Shown: positions 18,428 through 27,620, counted from the stretch's first letter. The stretch: DNA of 64,000 bases from Erysipelothrix anatis (GCF_009828745.1 NZ_WTSX01000006.1:62001-126000); one strand, 5' to 3'. Notes: a model not told the origin generated them from the sequence alone. Numbers and translations: made by a program.

Positions 18428-20239
18428 CTAATTCTTAATCGTACTTGTTGATTGTGCGGGCTCTACCCAAATTAATGTATTGTCGAGATTATAAATCTCA
18501 CGAGTTTTAAAACCTTCTGTGACTATAAACGCATTGTTGTAAAGTCGTGTTCCAGTTGAAAAGTGACGATCAACCAATGGTTTATTATCCATATCTGTGT
18601 AGACATGCATTGGAACGGTTTGGAAGACAATTTCGTAGATTTTGTAATCATTTTGTACGAAGGTCCGTTCTAAAATGCTCGTGATTTGTGTTACATCATC
18701 AAATAAAGCTAGAATTCGCGAATCAAGTTCGTTTTGCGTCATCTCAACAGTCACTGGGTACTCATTACTGCGAGCGAAATCAAGCGATACTTCAGGACCA
18801 ATTGTGCGTGGATCAGAAATTGACTCAGTTACTAAATTGTAAACAGAATCAATTGGATATCCTCCATAAAAATTTGGGTACATAATATTGTAGCCATAGA
18901 TTGGACTTCGTGTATTTGATGTTAAATCAGTAACACGTTCCCCTCTTTGGTTCAAGTAAATATATGTTTGAAGACTTTCTGACCATACCGATACAAAAGT
19001 ATCTTGTTCACGGGCTGGTTTAATGTTGCCAGTTACCGTTTGTTCTTTAGCTTTAAAGTCAAGATATCGAACATCACGTTGTTCATAATCATAAACTAAA
19101 TGAGCATAAGTGCTCTTAAATTGTGTTGCATCTTTATTCATGAGTGTCGTGTACGGCATCATTCGTGCATCCCCAACATACTCTGTTTGTTCTGCCATTG
19201 TACTTACTTCTTTCATTAGCGAAACGCCCAAGAAAATTACGAGTGCACTCGTAATCACGATATGGATTGCTGAGAATAGACGTGCATAAACTTCAGGACC
19301 TTTCGTTACAATCATTGGGAATACAAGAATTGCAAGAATATAGTAATAGGATGCAAAGCGCCCCGCAGCAACTGGTGCAAATGACAGTGCAAGGTAGAGT
19401 GCAAATCCAAGAAGGAATGCATTTACAATATTCTTTGAATAAGTATCCGAAGTAATGGCTTTATAGAACAAGACAGTTCCTACAAAGAGTGCTATTCTGG
19501 CTAAAGATGCAAATGATAGTAGATTGCGATACCCTGTTGTTCCGACATATTCAAGAAAACGTGCCACAATTTCAATATGAGCAAATCTTCCAAGTAATGT
19601 ACTGAATGGTAATAAACTGATAACAATACATGTAACAAAAATGACAAGTATCGCATTTCTGGAAATATTGATACGTTTTGAAATAACATACAAGAGTAAA
19701 ATTAAGGCACTTGAATGGAAGAGCGATAATCCAAGAATTAATAGGATTTCAGCCCATACAGGCATTTCAAAATCTTTATCAAATAATAGAAGTGCAAATG
19801 TGATCACAAGACCTTGTCGTAAAGCACTAAAGTTCCATACAAACAAGAACATTGCATAGTAGACAAGCATTGAGAGACCAACATTTTCAGAGTTTCGATA
19901 AATCCACCAAGACATTGCTAAAATTTGGAGTGTTGAGAGGATTGCTACAAAGCCCCAATATGGGATATGTAACAGACCGAATCCTTTCATCAGATAAAGA
20001 AAGCCAATATCAATGTTGGGAAATTCCCATCGCATAACAGAGGTAGATACATAAGACGTCTTATCGTAGAGATATTGATATGAGAAGTAATCGGCACCTA
20101 CGCCATATCTCATAACTGAAATAAGAATCAGTGGCACTGCCGCAAAGATTAAGCGTATAAGTTTGTCTTTCTGTTCGTATTTCTTTGGCAACGGGATAAA
20201 ACTAATTGCCAAAAGATAGATGAATAGTAAATAATACAT
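18428..20239 (-). CDS. EpsG-family membrane protein with long C-terminal extension
   Basis: 603 residues. The first ~350 residues hold about ten membrane segments with the EpsG-family signature around RYGVGADYFSYQYLY and WNFSALRQGLVITFALLLF. EpsG-like proteins are proposed polysaccharide polymerases. The C-terminal ~245 residues (from TMAEQTEYVGDAR onward) have no membrane segments and look like a soluble domain with a repeated Tyr/Asn/Pro content, probably outside the cell. Usual EpsG proteins are 350-400 residues, so the extension is unusual. Function of the extension unknown. Confidence 0.78.
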   Translation of the reverse strand: MYYLLFIYLLAISFIPLPKKYEQKDKLIRLIFAAVPLILISVMRYGVGADYFSYQYLYDKTSYVSTSVMRWEFPNIDIGFLYLMKGFGLLHIPYWGFVAILSTLQILAMSWWIYRNSENVGLSMLVYYAMFLFVWNFSALRQGLVITFALLLFDKDFEMPVWAEILLILGLSLFHSSALILLLYVISKRINISRNAILVIFVTCIVISLLPFSTLLGRFAHIEIVARFLEYVGTTGYRNLLSFASLARIALFVGTVLFYKAITSDTYSKNIVNAFLLGFALYLALSFAPVAAGRFASYYYILAILVFPMIVTKGPEVYARLFSAIHIVITSALVIFLGVSLMKEVSTMAEQTEYVGDARMMPYTTLMNKDATQFKSTYAHLVYDYEQRDVRYLDFKAKEQTVTGNIKPAREQDTFVSVWSESLQTYIYLNQRGERVTDLTSNTRSPIYGYNIMYPNFYGGYPIDSVYNLVTESISDPRTIGPEVSLDFARSNEYPVTVEMTQNELDSRILALFDDVTQITSILERTFVQNDYKIYEIVFQTVPMHVYTDMDNKPLVDRHFSTGTRLYNNAFIVTEGFKTREIYNLDNTLIWVEPAQSTSTIKN

Positions 20240-20253
20240 AATTTACCCCTTCT

Positions 20254-21363
20254 CTACGCCTTATCTTGGAACATTTGGATAATGGAGTCAGCAATTTGAA
20301 CGCATGCGGTTCCGTCACCATAAGGATTCGTTGCATGAGACATCGCATCGTAAGTTTCTTGATTATTCAATAAGTCATAAAATGCATTATAAATTGGAGT
20401 TTCTTCAACACCGACAAGTTTGAGTGTTCCAGCAGCGATTCCTTCAGGGCGTTCAGTTGTATCACGCATAACTAGAACCGGTTTCCCTAAACTTGGTGCT
20501 TCTTCTTGGATTCCTCCAGAGTCGGTTAATACAAGGTATGATGCATTTAAAAAGTTGTGGAAATCAATTACGTCAAGCGGTTCAATTATACGAATGCGAT
20601 CGTCATCTCCGAGGATTTCATCTGCGATACTTCGAACAACGGGATTCATATGAATTGGATAGACTGCTTTAGTATCTGGATGAGTATCGATAATGCGTTT
20701 AATGGCTTTAAACATTTGACGCATCGGTTCACCAATATTCTCACGACGATGAGCAGTAATAAGAATTAATCGACTGCCTTTTGCCCATTGAAGGATTGGA
20801 TGGTCGTAATTATCACGAACCGTCGTTTTTAAAGCATCAATTGCGGTATTACCAGTAATAACCACAAGTTCTTTGGAGATTCCTTCACGAATTAAGTTAT
20901 CGTAAGACTGTTGTGTCGGTGCAAAGTGTTTCGCAGCGAAGAGACCCACAGCACGGCGGTTGAATTCTTCAGGGAATGGTGAATAGATATTGTATGTTCT
21001 TAATCCAGCTTCAACATGACCTACAGGAATTTGCATGTAGAATGCAGCAAGTCCTGAAACGAATGTTGTTTGTGTATCACCATGTACAAGAATAATATCT
21101 GGTTTTTCAATTTCTAACACTTCTTTGATTCTATTGAGAATCTCAGTTGTAACATCGAATAGAGTTTGCTTTGGTTTCATGATTGCAAGGTCATAATCAG
21201 GTACAACATCAAAGACTTCAAGAACAGCATCTAACATTTCACGGTGTTGCCCTGTTACGCAAACGACCGATTGAATCGCTTCGCGGGATTGTAATTCTTT
21301 GACAAGTGGGCACATTTTAATCGCCTCTGGGCGTGTACCAAATATGGATAATACTTTAATCAT
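20254..21363 (-). CDS. mnaA: UDP-N-acetylglucosamine 2-epimerase (non-hydrolysing)
   Basis: 369 residues: FGTRPEAIKMCPLVKEL, TGQHREMLD, HGDTQTTF, HVEAGLRT with FPEEFNRR, ITAHRREN, and LTDSGGIQEEAPSLG, all conserved in WecB/MnaA. Interconverts UDP-GlcNAc and UDP-ManNAc. It overlaps the tagA/wecG-like gene by 4 nt, and ManNAc is the sugar that TagA/WecG adds to GlcNAc-PP-undecaprenol, so the two work together in building the linkage disaccharide. Confidence 0.94.
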   Translation of the reverse strand: MIKVLSIFGTRPEAIKMCPLVKELQSREAIQSVVCVTGQHREMLDAVLEVFDVVPDYDLAIMKPKQTLFDVTTEILNRIKEVLEIEKPDIILVHGDTQTTFVSGLAAFYMQIPVGHVEAGLRTYNIYSPFPEEFNRRAVGLFAAKHFAPTQQSYDNLIREGISKELVVITGNTAIDALKTTVRDNYDHPILQWAKGSRLILITAHRRENIGEPMRQMFKAIKRIIDTHPDTKAVYPIHMNPVVRSIADEILGDDDRIRIIEPLDVIDFHNFLNASYLVLTDSGGIQEEAPSLGKPVLVMRDTTERPEGIAAGTLKLVGVEETPIYNAFYDLLNNQETYDAMSHATNPYGDGTACVQIADSIIQMFQDKA

Positions 21364-22082
21364 TGTTTTTCCTCCGATTTAAGTTTGTAAATTTTTCTCA
21401 TAAACACAACTTGGTTGTTCCAAAAACGTTTCATGCGTTTGGGATCAAATGCAATACGGTAGAGCCATTCAAGGTTCATTGCCATGATTAACTTAGGTGC
21501 GCGTTTAATCATACCGCTTAAAACGTCGATACTACCACCACATCCAATGAATACACCTTGTTGAATTGTGGCAGCTTCAATCATGAAACGTTCTTGACGC
21601 GGTACTCCCAACGCAACGAGTACAAGGTCAGAGTTATACCCTTTCATCGCTTCAATAGCATCTTCAAATGTATTGTCATAGCCATTAAGCAGTTCATTAA
21701 TAACTATTCCTGGATATTCAATATCAAGAATTTCTTTAAATTTGTCGAGAACCTCTTGTTTCGCACCATAGACAAAAAGCGAGAAACCTTGCTCACTAGA
21801 AATCTTGAGCATGTCACTCACTGTATCAACACCTGTAACGCGTTTAATATCTGCTGAAAAAAGCTTGTTGTATCCCTTCACAACCCCGATTCCATCTGGA
21901 GTTATGAGCGTAGATTCATCAAGCAGAAAACGAGCTATGGATTCATCTTGGCTTCCATGCATCATAATTTCTGGGTTTGCTGTCACTAAGTTGACCCGTT
22001 CGTGTTGCATAATTTTTTGTGTCAAAAATTCATTGACTTCGTCACGCGGCATTTGCGTGACTTTTTTAAGTAAGTCTTTCAT
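21360..22082 (-). CDS. tagA: WecG/TagA/CpsF-family glycosyltransferase
   Basis: 240 residues of the GT26 family: NLVTANPEIMMHG, LITPDGIGVVKG, RVTGVD, LFVYGAKQEV, then ALGVPRQERFM and the C-terminal basic patch RAPKLIMAMNLEWLYR that binds the membrane. In teichoic acid synthesis TagA adds ManNAc to GlcNAc-PP-undecaprenol. First gene of the main minus-strand unit, 60 nt behind a good promoter. The priming enzyme (TagO/WecA) is not in the window. Confidence 0.92.
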   Translation of the reverse strand: MKDLLKKVTQMPRDEVNEFLTQKIMQHERVNLVTANPEIMMHGSQDESIARFLLDESTLITPDGIGVVKGYNKLFSADIKRVTGVDTVSDMLKISSEQGFSLFVYGAKQEVLDKFKEILDIEYPGIVINELLNGYDNTFEDAIEAMKGYNSDLVLVALGVPRQERFMIEAATIQQGVFIGCGGSIDVLSGMIKRAPKLIMAMNLEWLYRIAFDPKRMKRFWNNQVVFMRKIYKLKSEEKQ

Positions 22083-22141
22083 TGTTCAATTCCTTTCGGC
22101 ACTTATAAACCGATACGTTCAGTTCGTAAATATCTGTATCT

Positions 22142-22170
22142 ATAATATCATATTTGGTGGTCATAGTTAA
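22142..22170 (-). promoter_or_regulatory. Promoter of the main polysaccharide operon
   Basis: Minus strand TTAACT (22165-22170), 17-nt spacer, TATTAT (22142-22147), 60 nt before tagA. It lies just after the terminator of the upstream gene remnant, so tagA should start a new transcript. Confidence 0.6.
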
Positions 22171-22226
22171 CCATTCCTGATGAATATCTCATGATTACTT
22201 CACCACTAAACTTATTTCAGAAATAA

Positions 22227-22253
22227 GAAAAAACCTAAAGAAAATCTTTAGGT
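22227..22253 (-). terminator. Intrinsic terminator after the sulfatase gene remnants
   Basis: CCTAAAG-AAAAT-CTTTAGG stem followed on the minus strand by TTTTTTC, 8 nt past the remnant's stop codon. Confidence 0.85.
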
Positions 22254-22260
22254 TTAGGGT

Positions 22261-23304
22261 TTATTCTTCGTTGTCTTTGTTCCAGAATATTTTACGGTTA
22301 TAGTATTGGCTTGTTTCACCCAAGGCAGTAAAGATTGGATCATGACCAATAGTTTCTGTCAGAGTAGGAACGCCTGAACTTAAGTCAGTTGCGATACCTA
22401 GTTTTGATCCTTCAATTTCTACACCAATAGCCGATAGAACAGTTGGGAAAATATCTGTAGCATTAAATCCTCGATTCCGAGTGATGCTCGGATCCAACTC
22501 ATCCCATACTGGATTGATAATCATATTGAATGTCGTACGTTCGTAATTCGGATCAATCGTTGTAAAGTATGTCTTATCCATGCTTAAGTGGTCCCCATTA
22601 ACGACGATTGTTGTGTTTTCGTAGAAGTCTTGAGCTTTAATCCAATCAATGAAATCTGCAACAATGCGTTCGTCACATGTGATTGAATTTTCATAAGGAT
22701 GAATTGATGGTGCATCACAGAGTTCATCAACATAACCATCTGGGAAGTGCGTATCGACTGTCTCTACAACTGCATGGAATGGTTGATCTCCGGCACTCAT
22801 CTCAAGAATTGATTCTTTTGCGAATTCTAACATGGTACGATCTTCAATTCCGAATTGACCTTTAAAGTACTCATGTGATGATTGGCCAGTTTCGATGTAA
22901 TGGAGACGATCGTAAATATCATAGTTACCATGTTGTTCGTAGAAGCTCTTGACACCATAGTCTGAACTTCTTGCACCGACTATAAGTCGATTGTGATATC
23001 CGTTCGCATAAAGGATATCACCAAGGTTTGTTAGTCCAGGCATGTAGTTTTCGACAGTTCCATCTTCATGTGATGTTGGTGGCCAAACGTATGGAATTCC
23101 ACTCGTTTGGGTTACCATGCCTCCAATAGACCATGTTGCCCCAGGAACAGTACGGATTCCACCATAAGTCGATTGATGTGAAAAGTTTACAGCTTCCCCA
23201 TCATCAAGGTATTTTGTCAGTGACGGAATAAGGTTTTGCTCCATCGCTCCACCGTTTGCTTTATCAAAGTATGTTGCTTCTAACGATTCAAAGAAAATAA
23301 TGAG
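22261..23304 (-). pseudogene. MdoB/LtaS-like phosphoglycerol transferase remnant B (catalytic domain, N-terminus lost)
   Basis: The frame is open from about 23304 and reads LIIFFESLEATYFD, then a full extracellular sulfatase-fold catalytic domain: TVPGATWSIGGM, DTHFPDGYVDE, VVNGDHLSMDK and FNATDIFPTVL. The nucleophile region ESLEATY matches the MdoB/OpgB type. The membrane domain is missing, so the product could not be placed or exported. Reinitiation at an internal ATG (23244) would cut off the nucleophile region. It is about 60% similar by eye to remnant A over the shared ~110 residues, so it derives from a neighbouring paralogue, not from the same gene. Confidence 0.75.
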
Positions 23305-24389
23305 GCATTCGCTCCTGCAATCAGTCGTTGACGGTAACCTTGTTCGTGAAGAATGTCACCAAGATTTACCATTCCTGGTAAAAACGATTCAACATAGCCA
23401 TCCTCACGTTCTCCTGGAGGTTTCTTATAAGGAATCCCAGACATCTGTGTTGACATTCCTGCAATTGACCATGTTGCGCCAGGGACATTTTGAATTCCAC
23501 CATAAGGCGCATCTGTATTTGAAAAATTAACAGCTCCGCCTTCCAAATAACGTGTTAGATTTGGAATCATATTCACATCATGATTTCCCCCACGTTCTTT
23601 ATCAAGATATGTTGTTTCCAATGATTCAACGAAAATATAGATTAGATTTCGTTTCTTTTCTGGAAACTGTAGGTTTGCATCATGCGGATTCACATAGTGA
23701 TCCTCAAAGAATGTATCGTTCGACAATGCATAACTAATAATTTGCGGTACATATAACGCTTGAGATGATAATGATACCACTAAGACCGCAATTACGGCGA
23801 CACTCATTCGATTTGTGAAACGAAGCCATAATGGTGTGTTACGGCGTGATTTCCAACGAATTGGATTAACGAAATCTTTTGAGTAAGCGATTGTAAAGAA
23901 GCCAAAGAAGATGGCAACGAAGTTGCTACCAAGACCAACTATGTCATTTACAAACGTTCCCGTTTGTGTGTTAATTGGTGAAATTAGATTATTGAGCACA
24001 ATATCAAAGGTTAGTGTTCCCATTGTACTTAGAATCCATAGAATATAAATAATCATAAATAACAAGATACTGAGTATACTTGCGGTGTAAAACCGGTAGA
24101 TTCTGATTGTATAATTGTTTTTCTTCATCATTCGAATAATCAAATATGATGCTAAAACAGCTACTAGAGCAATACCAATATGTAATGCATAGAATCGTGG
24201 ATTGCGATTGACATGACCAATTACTGATTTACCGCGCATGATCCAGTTCACTGCATTGCCGATTGTTACCGTTAATAACATGGCTAGCGCTGCTACATCT
24301 CGAACCTTCATGGTTTGTCGTGTTGCTTTAACTAGAATCCATGCTCCTAGAAGCGGAAACAGAAGTATAAGACTTACATTAAATAGCAT
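23280..24389 (-). pseudogene. MdoB/LtaS-like phosphoglycerol transferase remnant A (membrane domain and start of catalytic domain)
   Basis: 369 residues: about five N-terminal membrane helices, then RNLIYIFVESLETTYLDKERGG (nucleophile Thr region) and the catalytic domain up to RLIAGANAS, where the frame leaves the homology and stops 8 codons later. The last ~210 residues with the metal-binding D-H motif are gone. Start is the ATG behind GAGGG; the upstream ATG is less likely. Directly after the break, remnant B begins in another frame. Intact enzymes of this kind transfer phosphoglycerol or similar groups to surface glycans, which fits the locus. Confidence 0.75.
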
Positions 24390-24462
24390 ATTAATTCCCT
24401 CACTCAATGCTTTTATGATATCACTTTCAGTTAACAAAACAATAACATTTCGTGATTTTCGT

Positions 24463-24487
24463 TAAAAAAGCGCTGTCGTAGCGCTTA
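24463..24487 (-). terminator. Intrinsic terminator after anmK
   Basis: AAGCGCT-ACGAC-AGCGCTTTTTT on the minus strand, overlapping the anmK stop codon. Confidence 0.85.
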
Positions 24488-25630
24488 AAATGGTTTTGGT
24501 TGAATCTGTCCTAAAATGACAGGTTTTGATGCCCCAGTTGCTGTTGGAACATTGCTTGGTTGTTTATTCAGGGTTTCATTCCCTAAAATTACGAAGGCAA
24601 TCGCTTCTTTAGCATCACTTGAGAATCCTAGAGATTCTTGAGTGATGACTACGATGCCGTCAAGCATTTCATCAATTAATGATACAAGGAGTGGATTGTA
24701 TGCTCCTCCCCCACCAAGAATTACTTCATCAATTGTGTGGTGTGGCATCACAAAGTCTTTGTAAGCTTGAGCGATCGTATATGCTGTAAAATATGTCAAA
24801 GTGTAAAGCACATCATTTGCTTGATTTGGATACGTCTCACAAATTGCCTTAACAACATCTTCACCAAACATTTCACGACCTGTTGATTTAGGCGGTGCGA
24901 TGTTTAGGTATGGATTCGTTGCTAAAGTATCAAATATCTCTTGAATTAAATGACCTTGTTTCGCCATTGCAGCATCTTTATCGTACGGTTTTTGGTAAAA
25001 GTATGCCATTGCAGCATTCATCATCATATTACCAGGACCTGTATCAAATGCGCTGACATCATCAAGTTGTGCGTTGGCTGGAATAACAGTGACATTTCCA
25101 ATTCCACCAATATTTTGAAGTAGACGGGTCTTTTTAGCGTCCCGATAAAGCACAAATTCAGTATATGGAACTAACGGTGCACCATCTCCACCAGCAACCA
25201 TATCCATCATTCTAAAATTAAAGACAACATCAGTATTATGATCATACGCTAAATAAGACGGATCACCGATTTGTAAGGTTGAACGGACATGGGGTGCTGT
25301 CGCATTTGGCAAGTGATGAATTGTTTGCCCATGTGATGCGATAAAGTCAATTGCTCCTTCATACTGTGTTTCATCCAGTAATTTTGTTACTGCCTTTGAC
25401 CAAATCATTCCCAGTTCCATGTTTAAAGATGTAATGTCATCAACACGTGATGATTCTGGGTGACTGACATTGAGAATTTTTTGACGAAGTGTGTCATCGA
25501 TGTCGAGTGATGTAAATCCTAAAACCTCAAGATTTGTATCCACACCATACCCACTAATTTTCGTAAGTACAGCATCAACACCATCTAATGACGTTCCTGA
25601 CATCAATCCTATAGCGATTTTTTCTGTCAT
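24485..25630 (-). CDS. anmK: Anhydro-N-acetylmuramic acid kinase
   Basis: 381 residues with GLMSGTSLDGVDAVL (phosphate loop), ASHGQTIHH, and GGIGNVTVIP followed by FDTGPGNMMMNA, and the C-terminal GGGGAYNPLL motif. Converts anhydro-MurNAc from wall turnover to MurNAc 6-phosphate, which MurQ then turns into GlcNAc 6-phosphate. It starts 2 nt after murQ, so the two form one unit. No MurNAc PTS transporter (MurP) is present here; recycling substrate must enter by another route or arise inside the cell. Confidence 0.95.
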   Translation of the reverse strand: MTEKIAIGLMSGTSLDGVDAVLTKISGYGVDTNLEVLGFTSLDIDDTLRQKILNVSHPESSRVDDITSLNMELGMIWSKAVTKLLDETQYEGAIDFIASHGQTIHHLPNATAPHVRSTLQIGDPSYLAYDHNTDVVFNFRMMDMVAGGDGAPLVPYTEFVLYRDAKKTRLLQNIGGIGNVTVIPANAQLDDVSAFDTGPGNMMMNAAMAYFYQKPYDKDAAMAKQGHLIQEIFDTLATNPYLNIAPPKSTGREMFGEDVVKAICETYPNQANDVLYTLTYFTAYTIAQAYKDFVMPHHTIDEVILGGGGAYNPLLVSLIDEMLDGIVVITQESLGFSSDAKEAIAFVILGNETLNKQPSNVPTATGASKPVILGQIQPKPF

Positions 25631-25632
25631 TT

Positions 25633-26538
25633 TTAGCCTCGATTTGCGATTGCAAGTGCAATACGATCTTCATTTGCTTCTAGTAGTGCTCTCGCCTCTG
25701 CTTGAGTTGTATCTGTCTCTTGCATGACAATTGCTGTTTTCACATGGTTTCCGCTTGCATCAAGTAAGTAAGCAGCACGGTCATAGTCAACACCCGTTGC
25801 TTTCATGATAATACCTTTTGCACGTTCAACTAATTTTGCGTTGCTTGTTTTAACGTCAACCATTAGGTTTCCATATACTTTACCGTATTTGATCATAGCC
25901 CCTGTTGATAACATGTTTAGGACCATTTTTGTTGCTGAACCTGATTTCATTCGTGTTGAACCTGTAACAACTTCTTGTCCAACGACAGCTTCGATTGGAT
26001 AATCGGCATATTGTGCGATAACACTATCAGCAACACATGCCAATGAAATTGTTTTAGCATTGAGGCTACGTGCATACTTTAAGCCACCAACACAATATGG
26101 TGTACGTCCTGATGACGCAATCGCACAGAGAATATCATTCTCATTAAAATTAATACGTTTCAGATCTTCAACTACAATTGTTTCATTATCTTCCGCCGCT
26201 TCAACTGGATGACGCAATGCGACATCACCACCAGCAATTAATCCCACAACGGCTTCTTCACCCATTCCAAATGTTGGAAGCACTTCGGATGCATCAAGAA
26301 CCCCAAGACGACCAGATGTTCCAGCACCAATGTATACAAGGCGTCCGCCATTTAAAATTGTTTCATAGATTGCATCAACTGCTTTCGCAATTTGTGGTAC
26401 AGCTGCGCCAACTGCATCAATAACAGCTTGATCTTCTTGATTAATCAAACGAATCATTGCTTCCGTTTCGAGCGTATCAATATGCATCGTATTTTTATTT
26501 TGTTGCTCTGTCCCTATCTTACTCAAATCAATTTTCAT
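25633..26538 (-). CDS. murQ: N-acetylmuramic acid 6-phosphate etherase
   Basis: 301 residues with a SIS domain: YIGAGTSGRLGVLDASEVLPTFG, where the Glu in DASE is the catalytic acid, and VVGQEVVTGSTRMKSGSATKMVLN. Cleaves the lactyl ether of MurNAc 6-phosphate to give GlcNAc 6-phosphate. First gene of the murQ-anmK unit, behind a promoter overlapped by a perfect palindrome and downstream of an RpiR-type regulator gene. Confidence 0.96.
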   Translation of the reverse strand: MKIDLSKIGTEQQNKNTMHIDTLETEAMIRLINQEDQAVIDAVGAAVPQIAKAVDAIYETILNGGRLVYIGAGTSGRLGVLDASEVLPTFGMGEEAVVGLIAGGDVALRHPVEAAEDNETIVVEDLKRINFNENDILCAIASSGRTPYCVGGLKYARSLNAKTISLACVADSVIAQYADYPIEAVVGQEVVTGSTRMKSGSATKMVLNMLSTGAMIKYGKVYGNLMVDVKTSNAKLVERAKGIIMKATGVDYDRAAYLLDASGNHVKTAIVMQETDTTQAEARALLEANEDRIALAIANRG

Positions 26539-26561
26539 AATCTCATCCTCACTTTAATTCC

Positions 26562-26590
26562 ATTATAAAGGGTTTGAAATGTTATTTCAA
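26562..26590 (-). promoter_or_regulatory. murQ promoter
   Basis: Minus strand TTGAAA (26585-26590), 17-nt spacer, TATAAT (26562-26567), 24 nt before murQ, which has GTGAGGA as ribosome site. Close to the sigma-A consensus. Confidence 0.72.
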
Positions 26591-26597
26591 ACCCTTT
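26567..26597. promoter_or_regulatory. Perfect palindrome over the murQ promoter, candidate MurR/RpiR operator
   Basis: AAAGGGTTTGAAAT-GTT-ATTTCAAACCCTTT: 14-bp arms with no mismatch and a 3-nt centre. It covers the whole spacer and -35 element. It could also fold in the rpiR mRNA as a terminator, but the T-run there is weak (CCCTTTATAAT). Confidence 0.6.
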
Positions 26598-26617
26598 TGA
26601 CTTTTTATGAAATTTTA

Positions 26618-27466
26618 TTAAATATCGCGGATTGTTTTGACACTTTGACGTGATGCAACCAGTTTTTTACGGGTAGATTCAATGTCGTCTTTCGCAACTC
26701 CTAAATAAAGTAAATCGGAAACTGCAAGCATTGAAAATCGTGATGCAATGGATCCCAAACGAAGCTCTGACTCTTCTTTTGGAATATGTAAAACGATGTC
26801 CGCATATCGTGAGAGGTCATTACGACCAACTTGAGTAACAGCAATAACACAAGCCCCACCTTCAGTTGCTTCACGTTGTGCAATGAGAATTTCACGCGTC
26901 ATGCCTGAATAGGAAAACGCAATAACGACATCATTCTGATTTATGTGTGTCATCGCAGACACCATCAAGTGAAAATCATCAAAATACAGCACCTGTTTAT
27001 CAATTCGTGTTAACTTTTGATACAAATCCTGTGCTGGTAGGCTGGAACCGCCAATTCCAAGCAGATAAATACGACGAGCCCCTTTAAGCGTTTCGATTGC
27101 CTTTACAAGTTGGTCCACATCAAGAAGTTTGTATGTCTTATCAAAAGTTTCGGCATTTCCAAACTTCGATTTTTGAATCATGGTTTGGACCGAATCGTCT
27201 TGTGTAATTAAGCGATTAATCGAATCAATAACTTCGATATCATCTTTTGATTTCGCAAGCTCTACCTTGAGATGAGTAAATCCTTTATAGCCGATTTTTT
27301 TCGAAAAACGGACAACGGCTGCCGCAGATGAGTCAACCGCTTCTGCTAATTTTTGTGATGAGAGCGTGATAACATACTCCTTGTTTTCAAGAATATAGTT
27401 TGCGATCCGTAACTCTGTATCTGTATAGGTCCCCATATTCTCCTTAATGCGATATATACTACTCAT
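26618..27466 (-). CDS. RpiR-family transcription regulator (MurR-like)
   Basis: 282 residues. N-terminal HTH (TDTELRIANYILEN, then SSQKLAEAVDSSAAAVVRFSKKIGYKGF) and a C-terminal SIS domain (YLLGIGGSSLPAQDLYQK, FSYSGMTREIL) that binds a phosphosugar. In Escherichia coli the RpiR member MurR represses murQP and responds to MurNAc 6-phosphate; adjacency to murQ suggests the same role. The start is the ATG behind GGGAGG with 5-nt spacing; an upstream in-frame start would add 27 residues without family similarity. Confidence 0.9.
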   Translation of the reverse strand: MSSIYRIKENMGTYTDTELRIANYILENKEYVITLSSQKLAEAVDSSAAAVVRFSKKIGYKGFTHLKVELAKSKDDIEVIDSINRLITQDDSVQTMIQKSKFGNAETFDKTYKLLDVDQLVKAIETLKGARRIYLLGIGGSSLPAQDLYQKLTRIDKQVLYFDDFHLMVSAMTHINQNDVVIAFSYSGMTREILIAQREATEGGACVIAVTQVGRNDLSRYADIVLHIPKEESELRLGSIASRFSMLAVSDLLYLGVAKDDIESTRKKLVASRQSVKTIRDI

Positions 27467-27620
27467 AAAAGCCTCCCAAAATTGCTTATTTAACCTTATG
27501 GTAACGTATTTCCTAATAAATGGGAAATATATCACAAAAGATACCACAATTACTGTACTTTCGGTACTCAGTATTACAAAAAGAACTATAAAAACAACTT
27601 ATTTAAAGAAAAGTGCAAAC

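Noticed and set aside
22261-23244. Independent complete sulfatase gene starting at the ATG at 23244
   Set aside because: The homologous frame continues upstream of that ATG through ESLEATYFD, the expected nucleophile region, and no membrane domain precedes it. It is the remainder of a longer gene.
26567-26597. Plain terminator for the rpiR-like gene
   Set aside because: The hairpin is perfect, but the T-run after it on the minus strand is broken and it lies exactly on promoter elements; an operator reading fits better, though both may be true.
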